DNA from: Enterocloster aldenensis
GTDB taxonomy: Bacteria > Bacillota > Clostridia > Lachnospirales > Lachnospiraceae
Assembly (NCBI RefSeq): GCF_003434055.1
Contig: NZ_QVEX01000013.1
Coordinates: 1 to 64,000, forward strand
Length of the DNA stretch: 64,000 nt
Direction: 5' to 3'
This document shows positions 17,131 to 24,541 of this stretch, piece by piece; position 1 is the first letter of the stretch; each line of letters begins with the position of its first letter. A program made the position numbers and the translations under genes. The notes under the pieces are model-generated. The model made no database searches. It was not told the origin of the DNA and saw only the letters and a list, made by a program, of their open reading frames with translations.

Positions 17131-18042
17131 ATGGCAGAGATACTTATGAAAGCAGGCTCCTTTATAGCAATTATCATACTGGGGTATGTGCTGAGAAGAA
17201 GAGGATTTTTTAAAGAGGAAGATTTTTATGTGCTGTCCAGGATTGTGCTTAAGATAACGCTTCCTGCAGCCATCGTGACAAATTTTACGGGTATTGACAT
17301 GAAGCCGTCCATGCTGCTCATGAGCCTTCTGGGACTGGGCGGGGGAATCATACTGACCGGCATGGCGTTTTTGATCAGTGCCGGAAAGAACGGCGAGGAA
17401 AAGGCATTTAATATCATCAATCTTACCGGATATAACATAGGGAACTTTACCATGCCCTTTGCCCAAAGCTTCCTGGGGCCGTTGGGAGTGGTTGCCACCA
17501 GTCTCTTTGACTCGGGCAATGCCCTGGTCTGCCTGGGAGGCACCTACAGTGTGGCGGTGATGGCCAAGGGGGAAAAGGGGAAGTTCAGCATCATGCCGAT
17601 CATAAAGACCCTTTTATCATCCGTTCCCTTTGACGCGTATCTGCTGATGACCGTCCTGTCCCTGCTGCACCTTTCACTTCCCGCGCCAATGGTTTCATTT
17701 ACCGGGATCATTGCCAATGGAAACGCTTTTATGGCAATGCTTATGCTGGGTGTGGGATTCAAGATGACCTTGGATAAAAGCCGCATGGGCAAAATCATAC
17801 AGATACTGTTCATCCGGTATTCCGTATCCATTGCGCTGGCAGCCGCGTTTTATTTCCTCCTTCCCTTTGAACTGGAGTACAGACAGGCCCTGGCCATCCT
17901 GGCCCTCAGCCCCATCGCGTCTGCGGCGCCGGCCTTTACAGGGGATTTAGACGGGGATATCGGGCTGGCAAGCGCGGTTAATTCCATTTCCATTGTAATC
18001 AGTATTGTGCTGATAACGGGAACACTGCTGCTGGTTCTGTAA
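17131..18042 (+). CDS. Auxin efflux carrier (AEC) family transporter
   Basis: A 303-residue membrane protein with about ten helices in two similar halves, as in bacterial AEC carriers (malate, lactate or other organic acid transport). Signs are LGYVLRRRGFF at the N-terminus, RIVLKITLPAAIVTNF and FDSGNALVCLGGTY, and the C-terminal ALSPIASAAPAFT. The ribosome site is weak (GAGGG and ACAGG). It has its own promoter and probably co-transcribes the small gene downstream. Substrate unknown; the uronate setting suggests an organic acid. Confidence 0.87.
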   Translation: MAEILMKAGSFIAIIILGYVLRRRGFFKEEDFYVLSRIVLKITLPAAIVTNFTGIDMKPSMLLMSLLGLGGGIILTGMAFLISAGKNGEEKAFNIINLTGYNIGNFTMPFAQSFLGPLGVVATSLFDSGNALVCLGGTYSVAVMAKGEKGKFSIMPIIKTLLSSVPFDAYLLMTVLSLLHLSLPAPMVSFTGIIANGNAFMAMLMLGVGFKMTLDKSRMGKIIQILFIRYSVSIALAAAFYFLLPFELEYRQALAILALSPIASAAPAFTGDLDGDIGLASAVNSISIVISIVLITGTLLLVL

Positions 18043-18112
18043 GGGAAGGGCAGCCATTCCCTTGAATAAATCAATGGGGACAGCAATATATATAATAAAA
18101 AAGGCTGAAAAA

Positions 18113-18469
18113 ATGATAACTGAGCGTTATATCGTTAACTTTTACAGTGTGGGGGATAAACGGTTTAACCTGGCGGAGGTCAAAGAGACATGGATTCATG
18201 CTGCGGCCTATGAAAATCAGCGCTGCGGGGTTTTTGTAAATGGTGTGATAGAGAAAATGGAATTAATCTGTGATTTACAGGACCAGTGCAGAAGGGACAG
18301 CATGGGCGTAAGGATTATAGCAACCCGCAATCCTGTGCTTTATGAGGACAAAGAGGCATTCTTTGACGCGATACGCAGGGTAATCCTTGATGTGAAGCAG
18401 AGCCTCAATGATCCCTATGTCACTATCAGCATATTAAGTACCAATTATTTTTATTTTGACAGTCTTTAG
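18113..18469 (+). CDS. Hypothetical protein, 118 residues
   Basis: A soluble alpha/beta protein beginning MITERYIVNFYSVGDKRFNL. I choose the ATG at 18113 because AAGG lies eight bases before it; the open frame runs 17 codons further up without a site. It has no membrane segment or known motif; the C-terminus VTISILSTNYFYFDSL is beta-rich. It follows the AEC gene by 70 bp and ends directly at a terminator. I do not recognise the family with certainty. Confidence 0.75.
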   Translation: MITERYIVNFYSVGDKRFNLAEVKETWIHAAAYENQRCGVFVNGVIEKMELICDLQDQCRRDSMGVRIIATRNPVLYEDKEAFFDAIRRVILDVKQSLNDPYVTISILSTNYFYFDSL

Positions 18470-18516
18470 GGCGTGCAGGTGACGGGAATGGTTATCCCTG
18501 CACGCCCTGGGCTGTT
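18469..18516 (+). terminator. Terminator after the AEC/hypothetical pair
   Basis: GGGCGTGCAGG (18469-18479) pairs with CCTGCACGCCC (18497-18507), perfect 11 bp, followed by TGGGCTGTTTTTG. Confidence 0.85.
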
Positions 18517-18534
18517 TTTGTCTTTTGCTGTTTC

Positions 18535-18637
18535 ACAAAAAAGAAACCCCGCACATATTTCATATACGGGGTCCTAAAAAGGGGAGGATAAGTATTAAGA
18601 ATTTTCTTAACACTCTCATTATTGCCCTATTTCCCGT
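18535..18637 (-). ncRNA. Candidate small RNA unit A (CCUCCCC box + terminator)
   Basis: Read leftwards: GTGTATATTC (18647-18638, possible -10 TATATT), then about 40 nt, the box TTAATACTTATCCTCCCC (about 18598-18581), five T, and an intrinsic terminator with stem ACCCCG/CGGGGT (18571-18546) ending in T6. The same order recurs in unit B, 260 bp away. CCTCCCC is complementary to ribosome sites. A 19-codon frame exists in unit A but is broken in unit B, so conservation looks to be at RNA level. Confidence 0.45.
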
Positions 18638-18793
18638 GAATATACACCGGAAGGCTTATTTTTATTAAAATTCCCCCAAAAGGTTTTTGGGGGCTTATGG
18701 CATATCCGGTTTACGGTGCCCTGCCTGGCTGAGGCTTGGGATGCAGAAGCCTCAATGGCAGACATGGACAAGCGGGGCAGCGCCAAGGGGCAG

Positions 18794-18902
18794 AAAAAAT
18801 CCAGGCCCACCGCAACCTTGCGGCGAGCCTGGAAAAAAGGGGAGGATAAGTATTAATTATTTTCTCTTTCGTGTATACCCTTATTATGGACACATACCGG
18901 AA
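18794..18902 (-). ncRNA. Candidate small RNA unit B (CCUCCCC box + terminator)
   Basis: Read leftwards: GTGTATATTC (18912-18903), about 47 nt, TTAATACTTATCCTCCCC (18856-18839), six T, then hairpin CCAGGC/GCCTGG (18832-18801) followed by ATTTTTT. About 30 nt around the box match unit A almost exactly. The unit lies just downstream of the permuted papain-like gene, so it could also be that gene's 3' end. Confidence 0.45.
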
Positions 18903-18973
18903 GAATATACACTGGCATGAAAAAAATATTCAGACAGGGGTACGGCATAAGAAAATCAAATGCAGGCCATGGT

Positions 18974-19846
18974 TCAAAGGCGGGAAACCATAGCTGTCCC
19001 GTACTGCTTAAGGTTCACTGCATGGCTCAATAAATCGCTTGGCGCCACGAAGAGCGCAGGTACCGGCAGGTCGATGCCGGAATGTTCCAGGACCTGCTCC
19101 ACCAGATCCAGGAAGTCTGCCGCCAGGTTTATGGTATTCCTCAATTCACCTGACCCAAGGAGGGTGCGGTCGTCGCTGGGTTCATTCAGGGCGGAATAGC
19201 ACTCCTGGGCCAGGACCTCCAGGTCAAGATTACCATGGAATATATCCGATGGGTATCTCAGGTTCTCCCCCCATGTATCATCTAACATATCCGCAAGGCA
19301 GATCGTACCGGGATGACCGGCTTCAAGGAGGCCGTCCTTGAGCATGATCCGGTAGCCGGAACCACAGTCCGCGTAACACTGGTATACCAGTTGGGAGCAG
19401 ACCATGACAGGCACATCACCTTTATGTATCACCTTATTAAGCAGCTTATCAAGTTCCCTGCACGCCATGTTGAGAATCAGGTCGGTAATCTTCTGCCATC
19501 TGGGCGTGGGACGGACAGTCCGGTAAATCAATAAGCCTGCAAAGAATATGAGATCAGGATAATCGTACTGCACGTCTTCATCCAGATAACGCTTGGCAGC
19601 AGCTATCAATGGGGCCGGGTCCTTTTCAGGGGACAGGCGCAGAAGATATGCCTTTTCGCCGCCGTGGGCTGTCTCACGGCAGCTGCTTAACTGGATGCCG
19701 TTTCCGCCCATCTCAATCATATTATCTCCTGAATACCGTATGGCTGCGTGGCTGACCGTGGAGTTGGTCAGCTTGGCGATACATTTACTGAGCCAGCTGT
19801 CCCCGGCCTCGAAAATGATGACATCACCAGGTTTCATTGTAATCAT
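18974..19846 (-). CDS. Permuted papain-like enzyme (YaeF/YiiX type)
   Basis: A 290-residue protein with the circularly permuted NlpC/P60 fold: the active His comes first (STVSHAAIRYSGDNMIEMGG) and the Cys later (VMVCSQLVYQCYADCG). Such proteins act as peptidases, amidases or acyltransferases on cell wall or lipid. There is no signal peptide. The C-terminal 80 residues are extra to the catalytic core. I start at ATG 19846 because AGGAG lies six bases before it. A promoter is visible at 19883-19911. Family fairly sure; substrate unknown. Confidence 0.8.
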   Translation of the reverse strand: MITMKPGDVIIFEAGDSWLSKCIAKLTNSTVSHAAIRYSGDNMIEMGGNGIQLSSCRETAHGGEKAYLLRLSPEKDPAPLIAAAKRYLDEDVQYDYPDLIFFAGLLIYRTVRPTPRWQKITDLILNMACRELDKLLNKVIHKGDVPVMVCSQLVYQCYADCGSGYRIMLKDGLLEAGHPGTICLADMLDDTWGENLRYPSDIFHGNLDLEVLAQECYSALNEPSDDRTLLGSGELRNTINLAADFLDLVEQVLEHSGIDLPVPALFVAPSDLLSHAVNLKQYGTAMVSRL

Positions 19847-19882
19847 AAGGGGCTCCTTTCTCATTGGCTAAGATATGGTTTT

Positions 19883-19911
19883 ATTATAACACCCCCTATC
19901 AGCGGATACAA
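19883..19911 (-). promoter_or_regulatory. Sigma-A promoter of the permuted papain-like gene
   Basis: On the minus strand TTGTAT (19911-19906), 17-bp spacer, TATAAT (19888-19883), about 36 bp before the start codon. Confidence 0.7.
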
Positions 19912-20123
19912 TGACCTTTCCAAAACATATGGCCTCCGCTTTTTCCCATGGTTTTCAGGGCCGGCCGCAATGTCCCTGGGGAGGATGCCGGATTATGGCA
20001 AATTTGGATCAAACAGGGGATGGCGCCCCGGCAATCCCTGTGATATGATAACAACAGCACGATACAGGTTTCCGGTTGGTCCGGAGGCTGGATCAATCTT
20101 TTCTGTAATCAGGAGGGACATCT

Positions 20124-20906
20124 GTGGAGGAGAGCAGGGAAAAGGAAGTAATGGAGGCAGCTTTGCAGGCCGGCCATCTGCTGTTGGAAAATGGGGCTGA
20201 GATATCCAGGGTGGAGGAGACAATGGAGCGCATCTGCCGGTACTATGGGGTGCATTCCGGCAATGCCTTTGTGCTGACCAACGGTATATTCGTAACCGTG
20301 GGGAACAGGAATGAACCTGTATTTGCAAAGGTGGAGCATATCCCGGTCAGCGGCACCCATCTGGACCGTGTGGCGGCAGTGAACCAGCTGTCCAGGGAGA
20401 TAGAAGAGGGCAGGTACACCATAGGCCAGGTGTCAGGCAGGCTGGATGATATCAAGCGGATGCCCGGAAAGACAAAGCACATGCAGGTGCTGGCATCGGG
20501 CTGCGGCAGCGCTGCCTTCTGTTATCTGTTTGGGGGAAATGCATCGGACAGCGCAGTTGCATTTACAGCCGGAATCCTCCTGTATCTATATGTGCTGTAT
20601 ATAAGCGGGCCGCACCTGTCTAAAATCGTGGGCAACATAAGCGGCGGCGCCCTGGTGACGGCAATCTGCATCCTTTTGTTTACGGCAGGAATCGGGGACC
20701 ATCTGAATTTCATGGTCATCGGTTCCATCATGCCGCTGATACCGGGTGTTCCCTTTACGAATTCCATCCGTGATATCGCGGACGGGGATTATATCTCGGG
20801 TTCGGTGAGGATGCTGGATGCCCTTCTGGTGTTTTTCTGCATTGCCATTGGCGTGGGTATCGGGTTTTCCCTGATAGGGGGGATGATGGGAGGGATGCTG
20901 TTATGA
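20124..20906 (+). CDS. Threonine/serine exporter, ThrE-type large part (YjjP-like)
   Basis: A 260-residue protein: a cytoplasmic N-terminal domain (LLLENGAEISRVEETMERIC, the typical entry) then five or so membrane helices. ThrE in actinobacteria is one chain; here as in many Firmicutes it is split in two. The start is GTG at 20124 with AGGAGG seven bases before. The stop overlaps the next gene's start by 4 bp, so the two are translated together as one exporter. Substrate (Thr/Ser or a dicarboxylate) is from the family only. Confidence 0.88.
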   Translation: MEESREKEVMEAALQAGHLLLENGAEISRVEETMERICRYYGVHSGNAFVLTNGIFVTVGNRNEPVFAKVEHIPVSGTHLDRVAAVNQLSREIEEGRYTIGQVSGRLDDIKRMPGKTKHMQVLASGCGSAAFCYLFGGNASDSAVAFTAGILLYLYVLYISGPHLSKIVGNISGGALVTAICILLFTAGIGDHLNFMVIGSIMPLIPGVPFTNSIRDIADGDYISGSVRMLDALLVFFCIAIGVGIGFSLIGGMMGGMLL

Positions 20907-21370
20907 TGCCGCAGGTTTGCGCTGCAATGATTGGTACGGTTGCTTTTTCCCTGCTATTCGGGGTGCCCCGGAAATACTATCCATGGTGCGGTGTGATCGG
21001 GGGCGCGGGATGGGCCGTATATGTGCTGGCTTCCGGCCGGTGGGGGATTGTATGCTCTTCCTTTGCGGCCACGGTAGTGGTCATTTTCCTGTCCCGGGCG
21101 TCAGCTGTCATAAACCGGTGCCCGGTTACGATTTTCCTTATATCCGGCATATTCCCGCTGGTGCCTGGCGCAGGGATTTACTGGACCGTATATTATCTTG
21201 TCACGGACCAGCTGGGACTGGCCGTGCATACCGGGTATGCGGCGGTTAAGGCAGCGGTGGCCATTGTGCTGGGGATTGTGGCTGTGTTTGAACTGCCTCA
21301 GGGGATGTTTGCCTGGATAGCAGGGAAACTGCGGCAGATTCCGGCATGCTGCCGCAGGAACGGCAGATGA
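20903..21370 (+). CDS. Threonine/serine exporter, small part (YjjB-like)
   Basis: A 155-residue membrane protein with four to five helices, matching the C-terminal part of ThrE (FLISGIFPLVPGAGIYWTVYYL is the hallmark PLVPG segment, paired with PLIPGVPFTNS in the first part). It overlaps the large part by 4 bp. The two would form one transporter. The second in-frame ATG follows immediately and could also be used. Confidence 0.88.
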   Translation: MMPQVCAAMIGTVAFSLLFGVPRKYYPWCGVIGGAGWAVYVLASGRWGIVCSSFAATVVVIFLSRASAVINRCPVTIFLISGIFPLVPGAGIYWTVYYLVTDQLGLAVHTGYAAVKAAVAIVLGIVAVFELPQGMFAWIAGKLRQIPACCRRNGR

Positions 21371-21507
21371 AGGGACGGTATATAAAGCGAGGTATATAAT
21401 AAAGTCTTTCGTTTCATTTTAGGAAATATTTTTATAAATGTAATAAGTTTGCTCTATCTATATGGCCGCCTGTGTTTTACAATAATAGTAGAAAGGAGGC
21501 GGCAGAA

Positions 21508-21657
21508 ATGGAGTGGATGGATTGTGGACAAGAGGAAGCATTATTAAAGGAATGTCAGTGGGCAGAGGAGCATGTGAAGGACGAAGACGTACCGCAGCCA
21601 GCCCCGGACGAATTAGAGATGATCATAAAACGGATTGAGGAAGAATGCAGAAGGTAA
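21508..21657 (+). CDS. Small acidic protein, VPQPxPDEL family, copy 1
   Basis: A 49-residue acidic helical protein starting MEWMDCGQEEALLKECQWAE. AGGAGG lies eight bases before the ATG, which is why I do not use an ATG 12 codons upstream. The C-terminal half (VPQPAPDELEMIIKRIEEE) is paralogous to the gene at 23528 (VPQPGPDELDKIMEKIE). A terminator starts at its last codons. No family name known to me; a small adaptor or anti-regulator is possible. Confidence 0.75.
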   Translation: MEWMDCGQEEALLKECQWAEEHVKDEDVPQPAPDELEMIIKRIEEECRR

Positions 21658-21699
21658 CGGCCCTGATGTGATGGTGCATCAGGACCGTTACTTTTTATA
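21654..21699 (+). terminator. Terminator of the first VPQPxPDEL gene
   Basis: GTAACGG..CTGATG (21654-21668) pairs with CATCAG..CCGTTAC (21677-21691), then T5. It overlaps the stop codon. Confidence 0.8.
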
Positions 21700-21716
21700 T
21701 GCTGTTACGGCTGCTG

Positions 21717-21812
21717 TTAAAGCCAGATATATGCCCTTATCCCTATGGCAGTCATTAACAGAAGGAACATGAATCCCAATCCCATTAAGTCGTCCCTTGT
21801 CTGTTTTTTCAT
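21717..21812 (-). CDS. 31-residue single-helix membrane peptide
   Basis: A very short gene: start MKKQTRDDLMGLGFMFLLLM, ending TAIGIRAYIWL. A charged N-terminus of eight residues precedes one hydrophobic helix, as in small membrane regulators. AGGAGG lies ten bases before the ATG, and it converges with the small gene at 21508. The ribosome site, codon use and helix make it likely real. Function unknown. Confidence 0.6.
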   Translation of the reverse strand: MKKQTRDDLMGLGFMFLLLMTAIGIRAYIWL

Positions 21813-21916
21813 AATGGATACGCCTCCTTTCCTATCCTTGTCTGACACTATGATAATGCCGGACAGGATAAAGATTCCATTGGAAAGAAGGGGATGGGGA
21901 TAAAGATTTCATCCAT

Positions 21917-21964
21917 AAAAACAAAAAAGTGCCAAAAACCTTTTAAAATCAAGGCTTTCAGCAC
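21917..21964 (-). terminator. Terminator of tRNA-Val
   Basis: On the minus strand GTGCTGAAAGCCTT (21964-21951) pairs, with G-U pairs, to AAGGTTTTTGGCAC (21942-21929), followed by a T-run. It is clearly related to the terminator after tRNA-Ala at 33971. Confidence 0.8.
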
Positions 21965-21974
21965 CAATATCCAG

Positions 21975-22047
21975 TGGAGACAACAGGACTCGAACCTGCG
22001 ACCCTCTACACGTCAAGCAGATGCTCTCCCAGCTGAGCTATGTCTCC
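21975..22047 (-). tRNA. tRNA-Val (GAC)
   Basis: A 73-nt tRNA. Acceptor stem GGAGACA/TGTCTCC, D arm with GCTCAGCTGGGAGAGC, anticodon arm TCTGC-TTGACGT-GTAGA giving anticodon GAC, and T arm GCAGGTTCGAGTCCTGT. Discriminator base A; CCA is not encoded. All arms fold. Confidence 0.95.
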
Positions 22048-22168
22048 ATAGGGCGATTATAGCATAGCAGACCGGGAGATGGCAAGAAAAAAATGTAATT
22101 TTTCTAATAATATATTCAATACAGATCCTTAAATCTAAAAATCCAATCCTTCAGGCATCAGGAACCGT

Positions 22169-22924
22169 TTATTCCGTAGGCGCCATAAGGATCCGTCCGC
22201 TGCCCCGGTAGACATTGACCAGTCCTTCGCCAGACACCGCGGAGCCCATAAGGGACTTTGAAGAACGCTCAACCGTGAATTTCAGGGAATTGGACCATGC
22301 GATAGCCATATTGCCGTCGATTTTCACTTCATCGTCCTGCAGGTTGAACTCAATCAACTCATCCCGGGGAACCGGGCTTTCCAGAACAGCGATGCCGCTG
22401 CCCGTAAGGCAGAGATTAAAAAGCCCTTCTTTGCCTGCAACCGCAGAGGAGAGGGTGGTCCTGGCAACCACTTTTTGGGATATATTGGAATCACATGCAA
22501 GGAAGAGCCCATCTTCCAAAACCAGGCTTCCCCACTCAGCTACATCCTCCAACAGGATATGCTTGTAAGTAGGCTCCAGCATGACCAGACCATTACCAGA
22601 ATATTCCGGTTTGGCAGAACTTTCCTTTGTTACCTTGGAAGCAATGGCTTTTCCTAGAAAGTCGCCTACTCCCTTGATGCCGGATGTCATTTTTACGGCT
22701 CCTGCAATCCACTGCATGGCGCCGGCCTGAACCGTAAAAGTATTTCCGTTTAATTCAATAAGTACCTGACGTCTTCGCACGTTCATTTCTGCTGCGTAGT
22801 AAGCAGCCATTGCAGAGCCTGGATTAACGCTTAAATCACGCTGATGCTCAAACACTTTGATGCAGTCCCGCTGGTCTATCATTTTCATGTTGCCATTGTC
22901 ATAGAGGTTATTACACTTTACCAT
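22169..22924 (-). CDS. AIM24 family protein
   Basis: A 251-residue beta-rich protein of the AIM24 (DUF124) family, a trimer of double beta-sandwich folds found from bacteria to mitochondria. Signs are VQAGAMQWIAG (the G-x-M block near residue 65), GLVMLEPTYKHILLEDV, FNLCLTGSGIAVLESPV and GLVNVYRGSGRILMAP at the end. GAGGAGA precedes the ATG. It stands alone between tRNA-Val and a set of very small genes. No role in bacteria is settled; membrane-associated stress roles have been proposed for relatives. Confidence 0.88.
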   Translation of the reverse strand: MVKCNNLYDNGNMKMIDQRDCIKVFEHQRDLSVNPGSAMAAYYAAEMNVRRRQVLIELNGNTFTVQAGAMQWIAGAVKMTSGIKGVGDFLGKAIASKVTKESSAKPEYSGNGLVMLEPTYKHILLEDVAEWGSLVLEDGLFLACDSNISQKVVARTTLSSAVAGKEGLFNLCLTGSGIAVLESPVPRDELIEFNLQDDEVKIDGNMAIAWSNSLKFTVERSSKSLMGSAVSGEGLVNVYRGSGRILMAPTE

Positions 22925-23247
22925 ACTTATATCTCCTCATTTCTTATGTTTGGTCAGGACATCCGGATATGTATTAAATGTGCCTGTGTTTTAACATACC
23001 ACATATCCGGGGGGAAAACAAGAAAAGAAATAATTAGGGTGCGGCAGGACGAGATAATCGGAAATCCCCCATTAAAAGGGAGGAGCCGGTCAGAATTCCT
23101 TCTGCCGGCTGAGTATTATGAAAAAAATCTTATAAGCATTGTTTGTTTACAAGATATAGTATATTCAACAAATATGAGCATTTCATAGACAAAACATAGA
23201 CAAAATATGAACAGTTTGTAAGAAGTTTGTGAAGCCGCAGAAGGCCT

Positions 23248-23391
23248 TCAATTGCCCATGACTTCCTTCATCTGTTCCGTGACGGGATGATAGCCGTCGC
23301 CATTTAACAGGCCATTGCGGACCGTGTCATATAAACCCATGGCAAGGACGATAATCAGTATGATTGCAATACATTTAACAAAAAATTTCAC
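23248..23391 (-). CDS. 47-residue membrane protein with GTG start
   Basis: Starts V(M)KFFVKCIAIILIIVLAMG, one membrane helix or signal-like segment, then a polar tail LYDTVRNGLLNGDGYHPVTE ending QMKEVMGN. The start is GTG at 23391-23389 with GGAGG seven bases before. No ATG is available at that end. The polar tail would lie outside the membrane. It is unrelated to the 31-residue peptide at 21717. Function unknown. Confidence 0.6.
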   Translation of the reverse strand: MKFFVKCIAIILIIVLAMGLYDTVRNGLLNGDGYHPVTEQMKEVMGN

Positions 23392-23527
23392 AGCAGGCCC
23401 TCCGCTTTTCTGAATCAGACACCATTTACATATCTACTTTATCATTTTACCCGGAATATCTCAATATAAAGATTATGTGCCGATATCATGCCCTTCTGTT
23501 ATTTTCATGGTAGAAGGAGGGAACGGA

Positions 23528-23701
23528 ATGGATGGCGGTGACAGGCTTCATAGGATTATTTTGAGGGAATACAGAAATAATCAGCTTTTAAATGAGGCCA
23601 GCTGGGCACAGAAGGCTGTGGATGAAAGCCGGGTTCCACAGCCCGGACCGGATGAACTGGATAAGATAATGGAAAAAATTGAACATGGCCATGAAAAATA
23701 G
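23528..23701 (+). CDS. Small acidic protein, VPQPxPDEL family, copy 2
   Basis: A 57-residue protein, MDGGDRLHRIILREYRNNQ at the start, paralogous to the gene at 21508: ASWAQKAVDESRVPQPGPDEL aligns with CQWAEEHVKDEDVPQPAPDEL, and both end in an amphipathic helix (IMEKIE / IIKRIE). AGGAGG lies seven bases before the ATG. The conserved Trp, Pro-Gln-Pro and Asp-Glu-Leu suggest a short docking peptide. I know no family name. Confidence 0.75.
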   Translation: MDGGDRLHRIILREYRNNQLLNEASWAQKAVDESRVPQPGPDELDKIMEKIEHGHEK

Positions 23702-23719
23702 GCGGCGTGCTGATATGCG

Positions 23720-23974
23720 TTACAAAGGAGTGATTTTTGTTGTATAAGCCTCACCGCGTATTGGTTTATAGATGTCTACAATTGCAAAATGCGGTAAAAG
23801 GCCGGGTTCTTTTGGTTCAGCAATGGTCATGAACTTATAATTCGTCCCATTGACAATCTGTTTAGCCACTGCAATGGGATGATAGAAATAGTCCTCGTGT
23901 TTTCCAATGGCATTATAGAATATAAATGATTCGTATGTTGTCAGGTATGGCTGATATTCCCAGCTGCCAGGCAT
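23720..23974 (-). CDS. Small cystatin-like protein
   Basis: An 84-residue protein starting MPGSWEYQPYLTTYESFIFY. The block AKQIVNGTNYKFMTIAEP followed by IYKPIRGEAYTTKI resembles the cystatin fold, where Q-x-V-x-G forms the protease-blocking loop. There is no signal peptide, so it would be cytoplasmic. AGGAGG lies six bases before the chosen ATG. It converges with copy 2 of the VPQP family. The cystatin link rests on one motif and the predicted strands, so it is tentative. Confidence 0.65.
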   Translation of the reverse strand: MPGSWEYQPYLTTYESFIFYNAIGKHEDYFYHPIAVAKQIVNGTNYKFMTIAEPKEPGLLPHFAIVDIYKPIRGEAYTTKITPL

Positions 23975-24136
23975 AGCGATCCTCCTCATATGCATTTTCT
24001 ATACTATATGCTGATGGGGGAAAATGGTTGCAGATGGGATAGGGATAGAAACGCTTGTCCATACGGAACCGGGGATACAAAAGCTTATCCATGTGAAAAA
24101 GGCAGAAAAACACATTGCTTTTTGACATTTTAATGA

Positions 24137-24400
24137 ATGGATATTAAAATGAAAGAAAACAGATTGGTGTTACGGAGGCCGGATTCGTCAGGCGGCGTTT
24201 CCGGAAATTGGGAGGATATCATGGAGAGCCGGGTATACAGGCCATTAAAGAATTATAGTATTGAGGAAATAAAAAGGATTTTATCTGAGGACAATCATGA
24301 TGGGCTTATGCTGCTGCCACTGTCGGCAGGAGAGTATTTTAGGGATTGGCATATAGGTGAAAATGCTCGGAAGAGATACAGGGATGATGGCGGATATTAA
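24137..24400 (+). CDS. Hypothetical protein, 87 residues
   Basis: A polar, soluble protein, MDIKMKENRLVLRRPDSSGG at the start, with YSIEEIKRILSEDNHDGLML in the middle and a basic end (ARKRYRDDGGY). No ribosome site is convincing at the first ATG or at the one four codons later, so the start is uncertain. It has no close look-alike that I recognise. Composition is like the neighbours. It may be a real small gene or a weakly expressed one. Confidence 0.5.
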   Translation: MDIKMKENRLVLRRPDSSGGVSGNWEDIMESRVYRPLKNYSIEEIKRILSEDNHDGLMLLPLSAGEYFRDWHIGENARKRYRDDGGY

Positions 24401-24493
24401 ATCCGTAATCAAATTAAAATAGACAAAGAACAGCCCACTTCGCGGTTTTTGAAACGTACATCCTACATGTAAAAACCTGTTCTGGCCTCTCGC

Positions 24494-24535
24494 CCAAAAA
24501 GCCAGGTCTTCCCGTACCTGGCTTTTTGGCGTGAA
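24494..24535 (-). terminator. Terminator at the end of the GH31/TRAP operon
   Basis: CCAAAAAGCCAGGT (24494-24507) pairs perfectly with ACCTGGCTTTTTGG (24516-24529). The T-run is inside the stem in both directions. It stands just after the stop codon of the last gene of the leftward operon. Confidence 0.85.
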
Positions 24536-24541
24536 CTTTCT

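Noticed and set aside
18711-18893. Minus-strand frame of 60 codons over small RNA unit B, and a 19-codon frame in unit A
   Set aside because: The shared nucleotide box is read in different frames or meets stops in the other unit, so protein-level conservation is not supported.
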